A stretch of DNA of 64,000 nucleotides from Plumapathes pennacea (GCA_964036295.1 OZ038469.1:11114067-11178066), one strand, 5' to 3'. Positions 50,369 through 63,772 are shown, counted from the stretch's first letter. Made by a program: numbers and translations. Notes: a model not told the origin generated them from the letters alone.

Positions 50369-53300
50369 ATGGCCGACACCATTGAAACTCCCAAGGGGGT
50401 AGGGGACAGGCGGACTAAACCTTTTTGGAGCTTGGAATCAAGATTTACGAGTGTTGAAGTATTTAGACATATAATATCTTCAATCTTTCAGGTATTATCT
50501 CTCTCTCTGTTCTTTTTTTTTTTTTTTTTTTTTTTCTTTTATTCTCGAGCGGATTTTTCATATTCTCTTTGTGTTGTTTTGGGGTTTTAGGGGAGGGGTA
50601 GGTCGCCCCACAGCACTCTGGGAACTATAAGGAAGTTGGGGGGTCTGGGGATAGCCAACAAACTTCCCTTCGGACTCTGCTAGTAGTGTAACGCATGGAA
50701 CCTGCACACAAACATCGAAGCATTTACCCAAACTGAAAGGCCACATGTGAACTCTGATCATCTCTCCAGTTTTAGGATTGTGGTACACTGTTTTTTTAGA
50801 TCATGACTGATCTTATCGGCAAAGTAGTCGTGGTGGTTGGCATGCTTGTTGCAGTGATTTGGTTTCAGCTTGGCTCCTACCTAGATGAACGTGCACACAA
50901 GAAAGAGCTTCACATCTGGCTTGACGAAAACGGTCTTCTGGAATTCGAGAAAGATCTGCATAAGGATGGTAGGTTTTGATCATCTGTTACATTTTATATA
51001 AATCATTACATATAGCGTGACACAGCTAGGCCCCTATATTTGAATACCTTAATTTTCTTTAAATTCTGAAATAATATAAATGCGTTGTGAAATTTAGTTG
51101 CATTTGGAGTAATTATTTTTATACAATGTGTGTAGAATACCCGACCAGTTTATTCCATCACTTACAATAGAGCCTTATTTTTTTTAATGTATCGTTCTGC
51201 TGATGTCTGAATTATAAGCGTTCCAAAAATAACATTTGCATCATTTGCGTGTGGCTGGGTGTTCTAGGTTCGATGTTATGTTTTTCGTTATTTGATACAA
51301 TCTTGGAAAATGTAAAATTATAGTTGTTTTACTTGAATGGTTGCACGTTAAATTCCAAATTTACTGGAGCCCCACGCATCAAGAGACACTCTCCATAGAG
51401 TTATTCTGTATAGTTTACTGAGTACTATAGCGGCCCGGGGCTATTGATGTACTGTATAATGTAAGATCAGGGCTTTCTCTCAGGGTTTGCCTGTGCATAA
51501 GCCAGCAGTCTCAGTAGATGCGTGGTGAACAGGTCATCGGAGCACCATTTTATATTATGCCAGAGGTGGGAATGAGGAGGAGTGACAAAGCTGCGAAGGG
51601 GAGGGTGGTGGAGGGAGGGAGGGTCCCAACCTATTAAGAAGGAAATATGATGCAGAGTATTGTAGTGAGAATTGATAGGTTAATCAGTTTTCATCTTAGG
51701 AAGGTATCAAAAGCCACTTTCTCCTTTTAGTATCATGTTTCTGGTGAGAAACTGAAGGAGAAAATTGAAGTGGATCACTCTTGGAAGTGAAAGGGTTCAA
51801 AAATGTATGGTAGTTGGCACTTACCAAGGGTCACTCGGAGAGACAGTGATCATTTGGGTGTCCAGGCCAACTCTTTTTGATATACAGTACAGTATACAGT
51901 AAACATTAAGTGCCTACTGATAACTTCACTGCTGTGAGTTATGAAATATATCACACTTGAGGACTTAAAAGAATCCTGGTGTTCCATCACAGGCAGCCCA
52001 CAAAGGTGTTATGGAGTCATGCCCAATCGCGGTCAAGGTCTGATGATGTCACGGCCGATTGGTTAATAAGGATTTGTATGGGAGATTTTCAAATCACCTT
52101 GAAATTGGTCAGAGAACTTTCTCTTTTTTTAGTACATACACAATCACCACAACGAATATAGCTAAATTGGCACCAAATTGCCTCGAATGCCACCATAAGG
52201 GGCAAGTAAGGACTCTTTCTGTTATCTAACCAATTTCAGAAGTAACATTTTTTAATTTTCACACGTAAAATGTGATTTGAAAATCTCCCATACAAATCCT
52301 TATTAACCGATTGGCCGTGACTTAGTAACACCTTGTGGGCTGCCTGTGGTTCCATTATTCCATTTATTTTGATATTCTCTTTTATTCTCTCTCTGAGCAA
52401 GCTATCAAAATAATATCAAGGTCTCCATCATACTAATAAATTATTGGAGAGAAACTAAAAGAGAAAAGTGCAGTTGATAGCTAGATCAATCACTAGCAGG
52501 AGTAGAAATTGGATAGATAAAAGTAAGAAACACTTTTTGTTTCAGGAATAAAAAGCAAGGAGAAGTTTGCCAGACTTAACCCAGCAAAGTTTGTTGCCAA
52601 GCATTCATCCTGGAAAGAGTTTTTTAGCTCAACAACTGCAAGAAGGGATAGACTTGTTCATGGTGTCACCATAATGAACCATCAACTGAGACTCTATAAA
52701 TGGCTGGAGAACATTGGTCTAGAGAAATATCATGAAGCCTTCGTTGCACACAATTTGGGCAGTATAGAAAATGTCAAAACTGCAGTGGAGGACAATGTGA
52801 TTGGAGCAGTTGCTAGCTGGCTACCGAGAGCTGATGTACTCAAACTCCAGGAAGGTTTAGAACAACAAAGTGACTATCTGAGGTCGACATCCAGTGGTTT
52901 TCTGGTTCTCTTTGCATATTGTTGGTGGAGCATCAAATCTTTGTGTAAGTGTGTTGTTTGAACTTGAATATGAGTAACTTACAGTAAAATATTCAATTTG
53001 TGGTCTATTGCATTCCCCTACCCCTGCATAGCGAATCTCTGGTTGGTAAAATGACTTGACTATTTTGCAACAGACTGCAGCACAGTTTGCCAGTTCCCAT
53101 TTTGGGAAGGCATGACTAATACATATACACTATGGCACCCTATCTGAGTCCAGTGGGAAATACCTAAAAGTCATAGAGTGTGTCTGATGGACTAATCTGC
53201 AATGCAGGCATTCCTGTTCCAATGATGTTTGTTCCTGGTAAATGTTCCCAATTAATAAATAAAAACATTTGTTCTGGAGTAGGAATGTGGTGAGGCAAAA

Positions 53301-56300
53301 GCTGTGGAGGGGGAGGCAGGAGGAAAATGGGGAGGGGAACGAACGGGAACGCTTGCACTGCAAGCTAGGATGCACAGATGGGGAAAATCCTGGAAAATAT
53401 TAAGTCTAAAACCAACAGACAAAATTGATGTCCATTATGGCGGTGACGAATGGAGTCGGATGGCACAGCTGCTGTAGAGTTTTGACATCTTCACATTTTC
53501 TTTAAAACAGTTATTTGTTTAGCTTTTGCATTTTTTTTTTTTTTTTCCACATCAATATGCAACAGATTGTCAACGTTCTGTGCGGGCACATGTATACAGG
53601 AAAGGGCACCACTTTCACAACTTTTCTACAGAGATAAAGATCTGTCGAAGCGGTCCTGATCATAACTTCTGATCAACTTAATTATCCATGTAAGCGATTC
53701 TTATCCACTGTGAAGCGTTCTCTTCCTGATAAAGACGATATGCAGGCTGTTTGTAGCCGCATTGTTTTGACTACTTTTCTTTACACTTGCCCAGTTGAGA
53801 ATGTGGGCGAAGTTACAAGTACTTACAGCCTGTCATCATTCAACAGATTATGATGTATTCCTCTACCTTAGCCCGTGACAAAAGCAGCTTGTCACTAAAG
53901 CGCTTACAAACTGGTGATGATAACGTGAATTGTTTGACTCAATCCTTCGCCAAAATGTTTCAAAGATGAGGCTCTTGTCTGATTTGTTACTGGTTCTGAT
54001 TTGTAACTTTGCGACAGCTCCAATCCTACCAGCACTCCTATCGACTGGGCTAGCCCTTTTAAAGCAGTAACCAGACCTTCTGTTGACTGCATTCGCCTTG
54101 TAACATCAGTAACTCGAGGTTCTGTCAGCTGTATTCACCTCGGTAACATCAGTAACTCGAGGTTCTGTCGGCTGTATTCACCTCGGTAACATCAGTAACC
54201 CGAGGTTCTGTCGGCTGTATTTACCTCGGTAACATCAGTAACTCGAGATTCTGTCGGCTGTATTCACCTCGGTAACATCAGTAACTCGAGGTTCTGTCGG
54301 CTGTATTCACCTCGGTAACATCAGTAACCCGAGGTTCTGTCGGCTGTATTCACCTTGGTAACATCAGTAACCCGAGGTTCTGTCGGCTGTATTCACCTCG
54401 GTAACATCAGTAACCCGAGGTTCTTTCGGCTGTATTCACCTCGGTAACATCAGTAACCCGAGGTTCTGTCGGCTGTATTCACCTCGGTAACATCAGTAAC
54501 TCGAGGTTCTGTCGGCTGTATTCACCTCGGTAACATCAGTAACCCGAGGTTCTGTCGGCTGTATTCACCTCGGTAACATCAGTAACTCGAGGTTCTGTCG
54601 GCTGTATTCACCTCGGTAACGTCAGTAACCCGAGGTTCTGTCGGCTGTATTCACCTCGGTAACATCAGTAACTCGAGGTTCTGTCGGCTGTATTCACCTC
54701 GGTAACATCAGTAACTCGAGGTTCTGTCGGCTGTATTCACCTCGGTAACATCAGTAACTCGAGGTTCTGTCGGCTGTATTCACCTCGGTAACATCAGTAA
54801 CTCGAGGTTCTGTCGGCTGTATTCACCTCGGTAACATCAGTAACCCGAGGTTCTGTCGGCTGTATTCACCTCGGTAACATCAGTAACTCGAGGTTCTGTC
54901 GGCTGTATTCACCTCGGTAACATCAGTAACTCGAGGTTCTGTCGGCTGTATTCACCTCGGTAACATCAGTAACCCGAGGTTCTGTCGGCTGTATTCACCT
55001 CGGTAACATCAGTAACCCGAGGTTCTGTCGGCTGTATTCACCTCGGTAACATCAGTAACTCGAGGTTCTGTCGGCTGTATTCACCTCGGTAACATCAGTA
55101 ACCCGAGGTTCTGTCGGCTGTATTCACCTCGGTAACATCAGTAACTCGAGGTTCTGTCGGCTGTATTCACCTCGGTAACATCAGTAACTCGAGATTCTTT
55201 CGGCTGGGTTCGACGTAGCCTGAGATTTTGTTGGCTGTGTTCTTCTTGGTAATGCAGTTACCCGAGGTATAATTGATCGGCTGTATTTCCGTAACCCGAG
55301 GTTCTGTCGACTGCATTCGCGCCTTATAACATCAGTAACTCAAGGTTCTTTCGGCTGGGTTAGACGTAGCCTGAGATTCTGTCAGCTGCGTTGTTCTTGA
55401 TATTGCAGTTACCCGAGGCTCTATCAGGAGGATTTGCTGTGGCCCGAGGTTCTATTGGCGGCTTTCTCCTTGTTACAGCAGTCGCCCGAGGAATCCATGT
55501 CTGCTAGCGTAATTGGACCGAGGTGTCCAAATCCGCTGTGACACCGATATTGGGTGTAAAGTTAGACTATTGATATTTTTTTAATTTCTTTTATGTTTTC
55601 CAGTTAAGCTCTTGTTCGTGTTCTTTGGTGTAGCGTTTGGTATTGGTTTCGTGTTCGCTTTTACAAAGCAATTGAAGTCTATGAGCAATCGGCATCACGT
55701 GTCCGTCCTGCATTACTTATTTGGACATTACCTGGAGCCGGAATACACTAAGATCTACTGGGATTGGCAAGACCCTCATGTTGTGGGGGAAACGATGTCG
55801 TTCAACATGAAGGTACTGTATATAAAAGACGAGCTGATGAGCGACGGGATTATTCGATACTTCCCAGTATACTATCGTGAATTACCGGTAAAGAATTAAG
55901 AAATATGTAACACGTTCCCGTGTAATATAGCCTCATCTAAACACGCGGGAAGTTCGGAGGAACACGAGAGTAGCGTGGAGAAACCACGAGGCCGCTACAC
56001 GGTTATTTAGCCAATCAGAGCGCGCGTAGTATCATAGTTATTTCGTAAACAATTTTATCAGTTTGGGTCTTTAGACGTCCGTTTTGGAAAAGTAAAACCT
56101 AAGTAGGTATACACCAATCACAGAGGTTGTATAAGAACTTCCAACCAGTCAGAAGCCAAAGTAAAATTCAATAATGTTAATGTACCAACCAGAGATCTAT
56201 TGGCTGTTAAAACAAAGATTTCTTAGTTTCACGGTTGGTAAAATTACAAAAACAAAAAAAAATGTTGGTAAACAATGATTATCGCTATAGAACTCAGTTC

Positions 56301-59300
56301 AACCACTCTCGATTGAAAAGGTTGAAAACATGGCCGTGTACTATGGTACCATCGATTTCAGCCGTTTCAACCGGGTTCCGAGTGGGTTGCAAAAGTTGAT
56401 TAACCAAACCAACCGAAAATGATTGATTCCCCCCCCCCCCCCCCAACAATAAATAAATAAAATAAAAAGGTGTAAAAAAAAAAGAAGAAGAAGAAGAAGA
56501 AACAACTCACCAATAGAACACGACCTAAGTCTTATCTACTTATTCGTATGCTTTCAGTTTTATAGAAAAAATATGTCACCATATTACATTTCCTCAAAAA
56601 GTACGGTCCTGGTGGAAATCATGCACAAAGGAGCATTAATTCCTTGCTCTGTGGAACTTGGTGGCAACAAGATGCAGGTGACCTTTACCGTACGCAGTGC
56701 TGGCAGCTATTCCATCGCAATACTGGTTCATGGAAAGAAGACCAAGGGGAGTCCCTTCAGCAAGACATTTCTTCCAGGTAAGGTCTTATGACGTATGTAC
56801 TTGCCTAATTGTGATGAAGAGTGTTGTTATTAGCTTTCATAGAAACATTAGGCATTTATTTTATTGGAGTTTGAGTCTTAAAAGTTAGTTAGATTGATGC
56901 ATGTGTAGTACACGTTTGAGCAAATCTCTCTTCCATTATTATCATTATCATTATTGCTATTGTTATTGTTATTGTTATTGTTAACAGTATTTTCAGAAAA
57001 TGGCGGATGGAGGGTTTTTGTCGCGCAAAGGATTATGGTCCAGAGGACTAATTTGAGTTTAGCCTGCGTAGCGGCTCTCCCGGGGAAGGGGAGGGGAGGG
57101 GGTCTGGTGCGAGCGCTAGGGCCCTCCCCTCCCCTCCCCTCCCCTTCCCCGGGAGAGCCGCTACGCAGGCTAATTTGAGTTGTATTTCTGTTCAGGTCCA
57201 GTTGACTCGTCCAACTGCAGTATCCTGGGAGGCGTGTCCATGCACGTGATACAAAAAGGGATCTATACTCCTTTAACAGTGGAAGCAAAAGACAAGTTTG
57301 GCAACACCTGCCCTATTTCTGATCAAGACTTGAACTGTTACCAAGTGTCTGTCAGTGAGGTAAATGTAGACACACAGCGTACGGCACACTTTTAAAGGAG
57401 TTTTACGGAAATAGAACAGGAGTCAAACGCCCAGGCAAACTATTTTGCCCAGGCCCGGTTGTTCAAAGTTCACTTCAACTAATCCTCGATTAGTCTGAAA
57501 AAAAAATTATCAATTTTTGGCCAAAAATTCTTTTGCTTACAATGTTTACGGCTTCTCCTGATGTGTTTGAACTAGTACAAGAGTTATACAGTCGACGCTC
57601 TCTGGGCGGACACTCTTGTAAGCGGGCAGCTCTACTTACAGACGCCTCAACGAAACCCCGAATAAACTCTAGGTCAGTCAAACTCTGTATTTACACATTA
57701 TTGTATGCGGACAGTTTCAGTTACGGACACGTTTTCTGCTTTCCAATGGTGTCTGCATACGGGAGCTTCAATGTAGTTGGTCTTTGATCGAAACCCTGCA
57801 ATGTGTTGGCTAAGGAGTTTAGAGAAAGAAATTGCTTAATCCTTGATATGTAAATAAGGTGTTGCACGGCCGGAAAACATATTTCTGCGGTGTCGTTCCT
57901 ACCCCTTTGACGCTTGAGAAACTGGTCTATTCTGACATATCGCTACTTTATCAAGTGTGTTTTTCTCTGGTAACAACAAGTTTTCAATCGTAGATTGGTC
58001 AAAGTCACAAGATAGACCCAGAGCTTGTCATCCTTCCTGACCACATGGACAAGATGAATGTACTTCACATCAAATTAGAAAAGGAGGGCTGCTTTAATGC
58101 AGTTGTGAGCTACAACGGCACCAAATTAGACAACGGGCATTTTACAATCATTTCTCTGAATGGTAAGAATTGTCCAGGCGTATTTATAGTTACTTAAGCC
58201 CTGGCCAAACGAGGTGCAAGTCAACGCAAGTCGATGCAAGTTTTCAAACTTGCGCGGACTTGCGTTTCGTTTGGCCACCAACTTGCACGGACTTGCATCG
58301 ACTTGCAGTGACTTGCATGGAATTTGAACATGTTCAAATTTTCATGCAAGTCGACACAAGTTTTTCACCTAAAACAGCGAAGAGCGCGTTAGCAAAGGCA
58401 AGCCTAAATAAAAAAAATCAAAAGTAAAAGCCTCCTCATTAAGTTCCAGCTCAAGAGAGACTTTTTACTCGGTTTCTGACTCAGAACCGTCTAAAAAAGA
58501 AAAAGTTTTTACAAAACTTGCATGAGCTTGCATCGACTTGCGTCTCGTTTGGCCATCTTTTGCAAGTCGATGCAAATGTTTTTGTCATGTCGAACTTGCG
58601 TCGACTTGCATCTCGTTTGGCCAGGGCTTTAAGGTGGGCTTGGTTTGGATTCACAAATTACTTTCGATTTGGCTGTGCATTGGCGAGTTCCGGTCTTGTC
58701 GTCCTCGTCAAATGTGTTTGCATTTATTAGCCCTTCCTTGTGTGAAAGTTGCGGCACCAGATTTCATTTCATTTAGTTTTTATTTCATTTTAGTATTTTG
58801 TATTTTATTTTGCGACGCGACCTTGACCCACTACTGGCCTACCTCAACCACATTGCATTGCATGCTTGTATTTTGTTTTCATCCGAAAATTTGTCATCTT
58901 GTCAACACTTTCAACGGACAAAATTGAACAGAAACGTCACTTAACATCACCTTTACTGTGATTAAACTTTGCAAGAAGTGTCGTGATGTAAAAGATTGCA
59001 TCGGATATAGCAATGTCAAGTTAACTCAAAAATTGCTGACCGAGTGCGTAAGCATCATGGTTGAAACATTATTTTCCGAGATACATGTTGCCTGAGTTTC
59101 AAAACGAGGCCTAGTACAAAAAACCTTTCCTATAAAAAAGAGATTTTGATTTCCATAAAAATAAAGCTAAGTTTAAGAAGAAAGGTCGGGATTTGCCTCG
59201 TTTTCAAATAGAGGCAACAGGCATCTCAGGAGAGGTATGTGAATGTATTAGTTCCAAGTAGTAACCACGTTTTTTATTGGTTCAGACAAGGAAGCAGAGG

Positions 59301-62300
59301 CAGTACAGAAGAACCTGAAACACAATTGCTGGAACGTTTGGTACGAGGTGTATCTACTGAGTGAAGATGTACCGACATCGAGTTCACGAAGATCTTCCAG
59401 TCCGGTGCTCCCGGTCAGACCAACAGCACAGACTCAAAGCAGCGTCAACCACGGACCACTCACTGGGCTGTCCACTTCATCCATAAAGAAGTCGCACAAA
59501 GTTTATTGCTACATAACGCACAAGGTAATTTGGCTAACAGTTTGATTAGGACCATTTGATGAATGTTCAGTCGTAGATTGGTCGACAACAGGCTTATGCT
59601 ACTTTGCGAAACGAAACGAGACGAAACAAAAGTGAGACTTCGCGAAATGAAACAAAAAGTGATACATTGCGAAACAAGAAGTGATGTTTTGCGAACAAAA
59701 ACTGAGTGATATTTTGCGAAACAGCATAAGTGATGTTTATGTCAATCGCAGCTACAAGCTTTTGTGTGTGTTTAGTACTAAAATCACAGCCGTTTAGCCG
59801 TAAAACACGTTTGAGGAATCAAAAACTCTCTCTTGGTAATATAGTCCAGTAGTTATAGTGTAGACTACAAGAAATATTGTTTGTCGTTGTATTGGGGACG
59901 ACTGTTAATAGTCTGCCCAGGATGAAAAATCCAACTCGTAGTTTTAGTTAACATCATTCAATTCCTTTGTGCCATTCAATCCAGCACTTAAGCATCAAAG
60001 AATTCTACATGAAGATTATCCCTCACCGATTGTATGGGTTTCGTGTGAGACCCACAACCAAGGTAAGAAAATAACATGACGTAAAATGCCACAAATAGTT
60101 CAAAATCATACTAAGAGAGCTTACAATAGGCAAAACGCCACCACTTAGGCCCTGTTTACATGGAAGAAGACCGTCCTTGAAGGGTCAGAAGATAGCCCCC
60201 CTTTACATGCCAAGCGCTATCCCTAGGGCTATCTCGCCAAGGGTGTGAAAGGCATCGCGCGGTCACGAAATCTGAGATAACAATCTGGCACCGCTCAACT
60301 TGGCGCCCTGGGAGGGAGTAGCCCTACCTCGAGCGTTTACATGGCCAAAAGTTGTCCCTCCTGGGAGGGTTACCCTTGCAAAGAGATAGGGTAACCCTCC
60401 TCCTGGGGTGACCTTATGTATCATGTAAACGGAGTAAGGTATATTAATAGAGAAGGGTGACTCTTCTGATAGGGTGTCCATCCTATAAGGGTCACTCTTC
60501 TTCCATGTGAACAGGGCCTTAGAATAAGGTCATGAAACACTGACTAACGTGCAAAGGAGAACTAAATAAATACAGTGTTGTGGAGGACTGACAGTAAACC
60601 TAATGGACGGGAAGACACGCTAGTCCCTTATGCCCGCATACTGGTACCCGGTCTTTAAGCTCGTCTTAGAAATAGGCCGTTTTCATTCCTGAGCCTGCGG
60701 AAAACAACGCTTGGTATGTTCGTTTCTTCGTCGGCCATCTTTGGGTATATGACGTAGGTTGCACCATACGCCTGATACTCGTCAGTGGTATTTGATTGCC
60801 AGGGCAGCTCGTATTTATAGTAGCAAATATCTTGTGTAGCACAACGAAGCAGTTGCTATTCACACCGCGAACACTTCACTTCGCCAGATTATCCTTCATC
60901 CTCCAGACTTCAGGTTTCAGCATCCGGTTTTCACTGTCGACGATGGAAGTCAGCAGCCAATCTGTGTGATGTGCAAAGAACGAAACGTGTTAGTCGCAAC
61001 CTTCTCCAAACTGCTGCTGTCAAATATTGGTGAGTCAGATAAAGCGGTTTTTGGATGATGTAAAATCAAAACCAAAACTGTAACAGTGGCACTCACAGAA
61101 GATGTAAAACAAAAGTAAAAACAAAAACAAACAAACATTTTTTACCTTACTTTTATTATTATTATTATTATTTTATATTTTTTGCTGATTAAGGTGGCTC
61201 TGAAAGTTTCAAGGACAAACAGCAGTTTTTCTACCGGGAACTGAGCTCCTACCACGGACGGAGAAATGGCATGATCAATCTGAAGATTGACCGACGTAAT
61301 TTACTAGAAAGTGTAAGTTTATCATTAGTATCTTATACTGGCAGTGCTTGTTACCAATACTAATGTTAATTTAATATAACATTTTACAAGCGTATTTTGC
61401 AAGTTGGGTCAATTTTCATACTCGCTAAAACAATCTTATATTGAACACCATGGCCAAATTATACTGTTGCAGCTGTGCGTTTAGAATCTGCTTGCATACA
61501 TGTTTTTTGTTTACGGATTTTCATCAGACTAAAGGTCCGTTTTGTGGTATTATATAGAATAATGGTCCAACTTGTTAAATGCACGTCTAAGTTTTTATGG
61601 AATTGCCCTTTCCGCATGAGGCTGTATTCACCACGAAAGGAAATTTCGAAAATACTGTTCATAACTTTACGGACGCTCCGGAACTTGGGGTACCTTCGAA
61701 CGCAAGCTATGCGAATGATCGTCCTCTGCTATCCAGGCCCTTGTCTTTGTTTGTCTTCTCGTTCGTATGTATGTTCGAGCATGTATTAAAGATGCAGTGT
61801 CATGAGATGCGCAAGCGCGCATTTCGTCGAATCTTGAAAACATTCGCATAATTTGTTTTCAAGTTTGACATCCAAGATGGCGTCCACAACGGCGGTGGAT
61901 CTGCCGCTCGATCGTTTGCCGCCCTTGTGGACGCCATCTTGGATTTCAAACTTGAAAAACATTGGGCAAACGTGTTCAAGATTCGACCAAACGCGCGCGC
62001 ATGCGCATCTCATGGCACTACCCTTTAAATCATGCCCACTGCTTTTCCTCTTGCTGGTGCCAGCGCAGCCTGGGGAGAGCGAGGGCGTATTGTCCCATTT
62101 TCCCACTAATCAACGCAGCACCCTCTTTCACTCTTCCCGCACTGCACTTGATCATTTGGGTTTACCTAAAGAATGGGACGTTTTGCAGCCTATACACGCA
62201 TCAAGAGTTCGGACTTTTGGTTGGATCGCACTGTATTCTGGGTAGGTTTGGCCCAAAAAAGTGAACACCAACTTAACAATATCGGCCATTTTGCATTTCA

Positions 62301-63748
62301 AGCTTGGAGCTTGGTAGATGAGTACGTTTTAAAATGGATAGAAGTTGACTGAGCTCCAGGTGTGAAGTGCAAAATGGCGGACCTGGTGGAGTTGGTGCTC
62401 ACTTTACTGAACCAAACCTACCCAAAATACAGTGCGATCCAGCCAAAAGCTGGAACTCTTGATGCGTGTATGTTCCTTACACATTTCTAAAATGCTAATT
62501 TGCAAACTTTTGTATTTGATTTGTGTTCTAGTCTTACTCTGCAACAAAGTCATTTTACCCAAGCGAGTGGTGCCGTTCCTTCAATATCAAGTTTAAAAAC
62601 GAAGAAGGTAAAACGGTCTTACTCATTGTACAGTCTGGTCTGACGTCACAACCAACACGAATAAGCCTTGTGGGACCTTTCCTAGTTCCCAGAGCTTCTC
62701 TTCGCCTCAGGCTGACGCACAGACCTCCGACCGAGAGCCAGGTCACGTAGCCTACCCGAAAATGTATCCCCTTAGGATTTGTGATTGCCCGAATAAAATA
62801 TAACAAAAATATAACTACAAACTCGGACAAAAGTGTTGACACATTCTCCCGTCCCCACATTCAATGTTAATAAATTAATTATTTAGCAACGGTTTTCCGT
62901 CAAAGTCTTACCAGAACTCTTCCAAATTCAAGCTACAACATTGATACGGGGAGGGGTGTGATTAAAGCAGTTTTCTTTGGAACTTGATGACTCACAGCAT
63001 GGTAGTTTTGACAAAAATACGACATTTAAAGCATGTATGAACACATTTTGTCCGGGATTGTAGACAGGTCAAGTTTGAGGTTTGTAGTATTAAAAACTGG
63101 GTTTCAGTGGCATTAAGCTTTCCTCATTTTGGTGGAACATTTTTAGGGGCAGCTATACCCCCACCACCTCCTTCGTGGCTTAAATCTGCCATAGGCCTGC
63201 AGTTATCCTTACAAATGTGTTTTGGTGAAGGTATTTGTCTTTTGTGTTCTGATAGGTCTTGACTGGGGCGGGTTAAGAAGAGAGTGGTTCGAGCTAGTAT
63301 GTAAAGCGCTATTTTCACACGAGCAAGGCTTCTTCACTAGATTCAAGGAAGATGATCCTCAAGCCCTGGTAAGTATTAGTTGTGTGTGTACATCGTGTTT
63401 AAATTTTATTTTTACAAAATAATCCTAAATTCAAAACAAATATTTGCGTGAATATGAACAAACCGTGACAGCGGAATGCGAGTAAAACATGCCTAAACGT
63501 CCAACAAAGAGAGTGCCTGGCTTGTAATACTGCAACTACTAAAAGCTTTGTATTCACATTTCTTTTAGGTCCATCCAAACCCCAAGCGATCTAGCCAATT
63601 AAAGCTCAAGTATTACGAATTCGCTGGGAGAATTGTTGGGAAGTGTCTGTATGACTCATCCCAGGGTGCAACGCGGCGACAAAATGTCAAAGCCAAGTTC
63701 ACGCGGTCATTTCTGGCGCAGCTGCTGGGCCTGAGAGTCAGTTATCGC
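50369..63748 (+). CDS. AREL1: AREL1 (KIAA0317-type) HECT E3 ubiquitin ligase, 14 exons visible, 3' end outside window
   Basis: AREL1 ubiquitinates pro-apoptotic mitochondrial proteins in mammals. Exons: 50369-50491, 50800-50968, 52546-52944, 55604-55887, 56558-56777, 57196-57359, 57994-58162, 59286-59524, 59985-60062, 60888-61029, 61194-61312, 62532-62607, 63256-63368, 63569-63748; all phases agree (825 codons). In order: membrane segment (about 48-66), SAM-like helical region (about 145-203, LYKWLENIGLEKYHEAF), a second hydrophobic stretch (about 215-252) matching the human N-terminus, HYLEPEYTKIYWDWQDP, filamin-type Ig region (RSAGSYSIAILVHGKK), linker with VYCYITHK, FYMKIIPHRLYGFRV, and the HECT N-lobe (LDWGGLRREWFELVCKALF, EFAGRIVGKCLY, FTRSFLAQLLGLR). 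The catalytic cysteine in the C-lobe is beyond the window. Exon 1 (MADTIETPKGVGDRRTKPFW...) fits by phase and is less certain. The N-terminal extension is absent from the human protein as I recall it. Confidence 0.92.
51990..52346. mobile_element. MITE in AREL1 intron 2
   Basis: CAGGCAGCCCACAAAGGTGTTATGG at the left and TAACACCTTGTGGGCTGCCTG at the right are inverted. Inner words AATAAGGATTTGTATGGGAGATTTTCAAATCAC and GTGATTTGAAAATCTCCCATACAAATCCTTATT continue the symmetry. Confidence 0.75.
54108..55197. repeat. 43-bp minisatellite, about 25 copies, in AREL1 intron 3
   Basis: The unit reads AACTCGAGGTTCTGTCGGCT followed by GTATTCACCTCGGTAACATC and AGT. Copies are highly homogeneous and alternate mainly between AACTCGAGG and AACCCGAGG. 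Each junction contains CCTCGGTAACATCAGTAACC CGAGG, whose CCTCGG and CCGAGG halves can pair. Diverged half-units extend to about 55460. The array is non-coding. Confidence 0.95.
57062..57172. mobile_element. GC-rich palindromic insertion with 11-bp target duplication
   Basis: AGCCTGCGTAGCGGCTCTCC and the continuing CGGGGAAGGGGAGGGG face a perfect inverse at 57128-57171. TAATTTGAGTT occurs immediately on both sides, as an 11-bp target duplication would. This pattern fits a Mutator-type MITE. It lies 24 bp upstream of the exon 6 acceptor of AREL1. Confidence 0.75.
57588..57778. mobile_element. pogo-like MITE
   Basis: CAGTCGACGCTCTCTGGGCG begins the element and GGGAGCTTCAATG ends it, both bordered by TA. 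Inner inverted-like words include GCGGACACTC and GTGTCTGCATACGGGAGC. It lies in AREL1 intron 6. Confidence 0.55.
58195..58633. mobile_element. TTAA-flanked MITE (GCCCTGGCCAAACGAG ends)
   Basis: TTAAGCCCTGGCCAAACGAG at the left faces CTCGTTTGGCCAGGGCTTTAA at the right. Several GCAAGTCGATGCAAG / CTTGCATCGACTTGC subrepeats lie in both halves. The TTAA at both edges suggests a piggyBac-type target. It lies in AREL1 intron 7. Confidence 0.8.
59086..59235. mobile_element. MITE, same family as 28360-28520
   Basis: ATGTTGCCTGAGTTTCAAAACGAGGCCTAGT faces GCCTCGTTTTCAAATAGAGGCAACAGGCATCTC. It lies 50 bp upstream of AREL1 exon 8. Confidence 0.65.
60148..60522. mobile_element. PIF/Harbinger-like MITE with TTA target site
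   Basis: GGCCCTGTTTACATGGAAGAAG at the left and CTTCTTCCATGTGAACAGGGCC at the right are inverted, with TTA directly outside both. The inside is rich in AGGGTAACCCT / TAGCCCTA blocks. It lies in AREL1 intron 9. Confidence 0.8.
61789..62030. mobile_element. Foldback MITE with long GC-rich arms
   Basis: GTCATGAGATGCGCAAGCGCGC and CAAGATGGCGTCCACAA face TTGTGGACGCCATCTTGG and GCGCGCGCATGCGCATCTCATGGCAC. The whole element is an imperfect hairpin of about 240 bp in AREL1 intron 11. Confidence 0.75.
62186..62475. mobile_element. MITE with inverted arms
   Basis: ACACGCATCAAGAGTTCGGACTTTTGG at the left faces CCAAAAGCTGGAACTCTTGATGCGTGT at the right. Inner arms include GGTAGGTTTGG / CCAAACCTACC. It lies in AREL1 intron 11, 57 bp from exon 12. 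Confidence 0.75.
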
Positions 63749-63772
63749 GTAAGTAACGAATGGAAAACAACT

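Noticed and set aside
57120-57170. CpG/GC-rich promoter island inside AREL1
   Set aside because: The GC-rich block is one arm of a palindromic insertion with target-site duplication, not a promoter.
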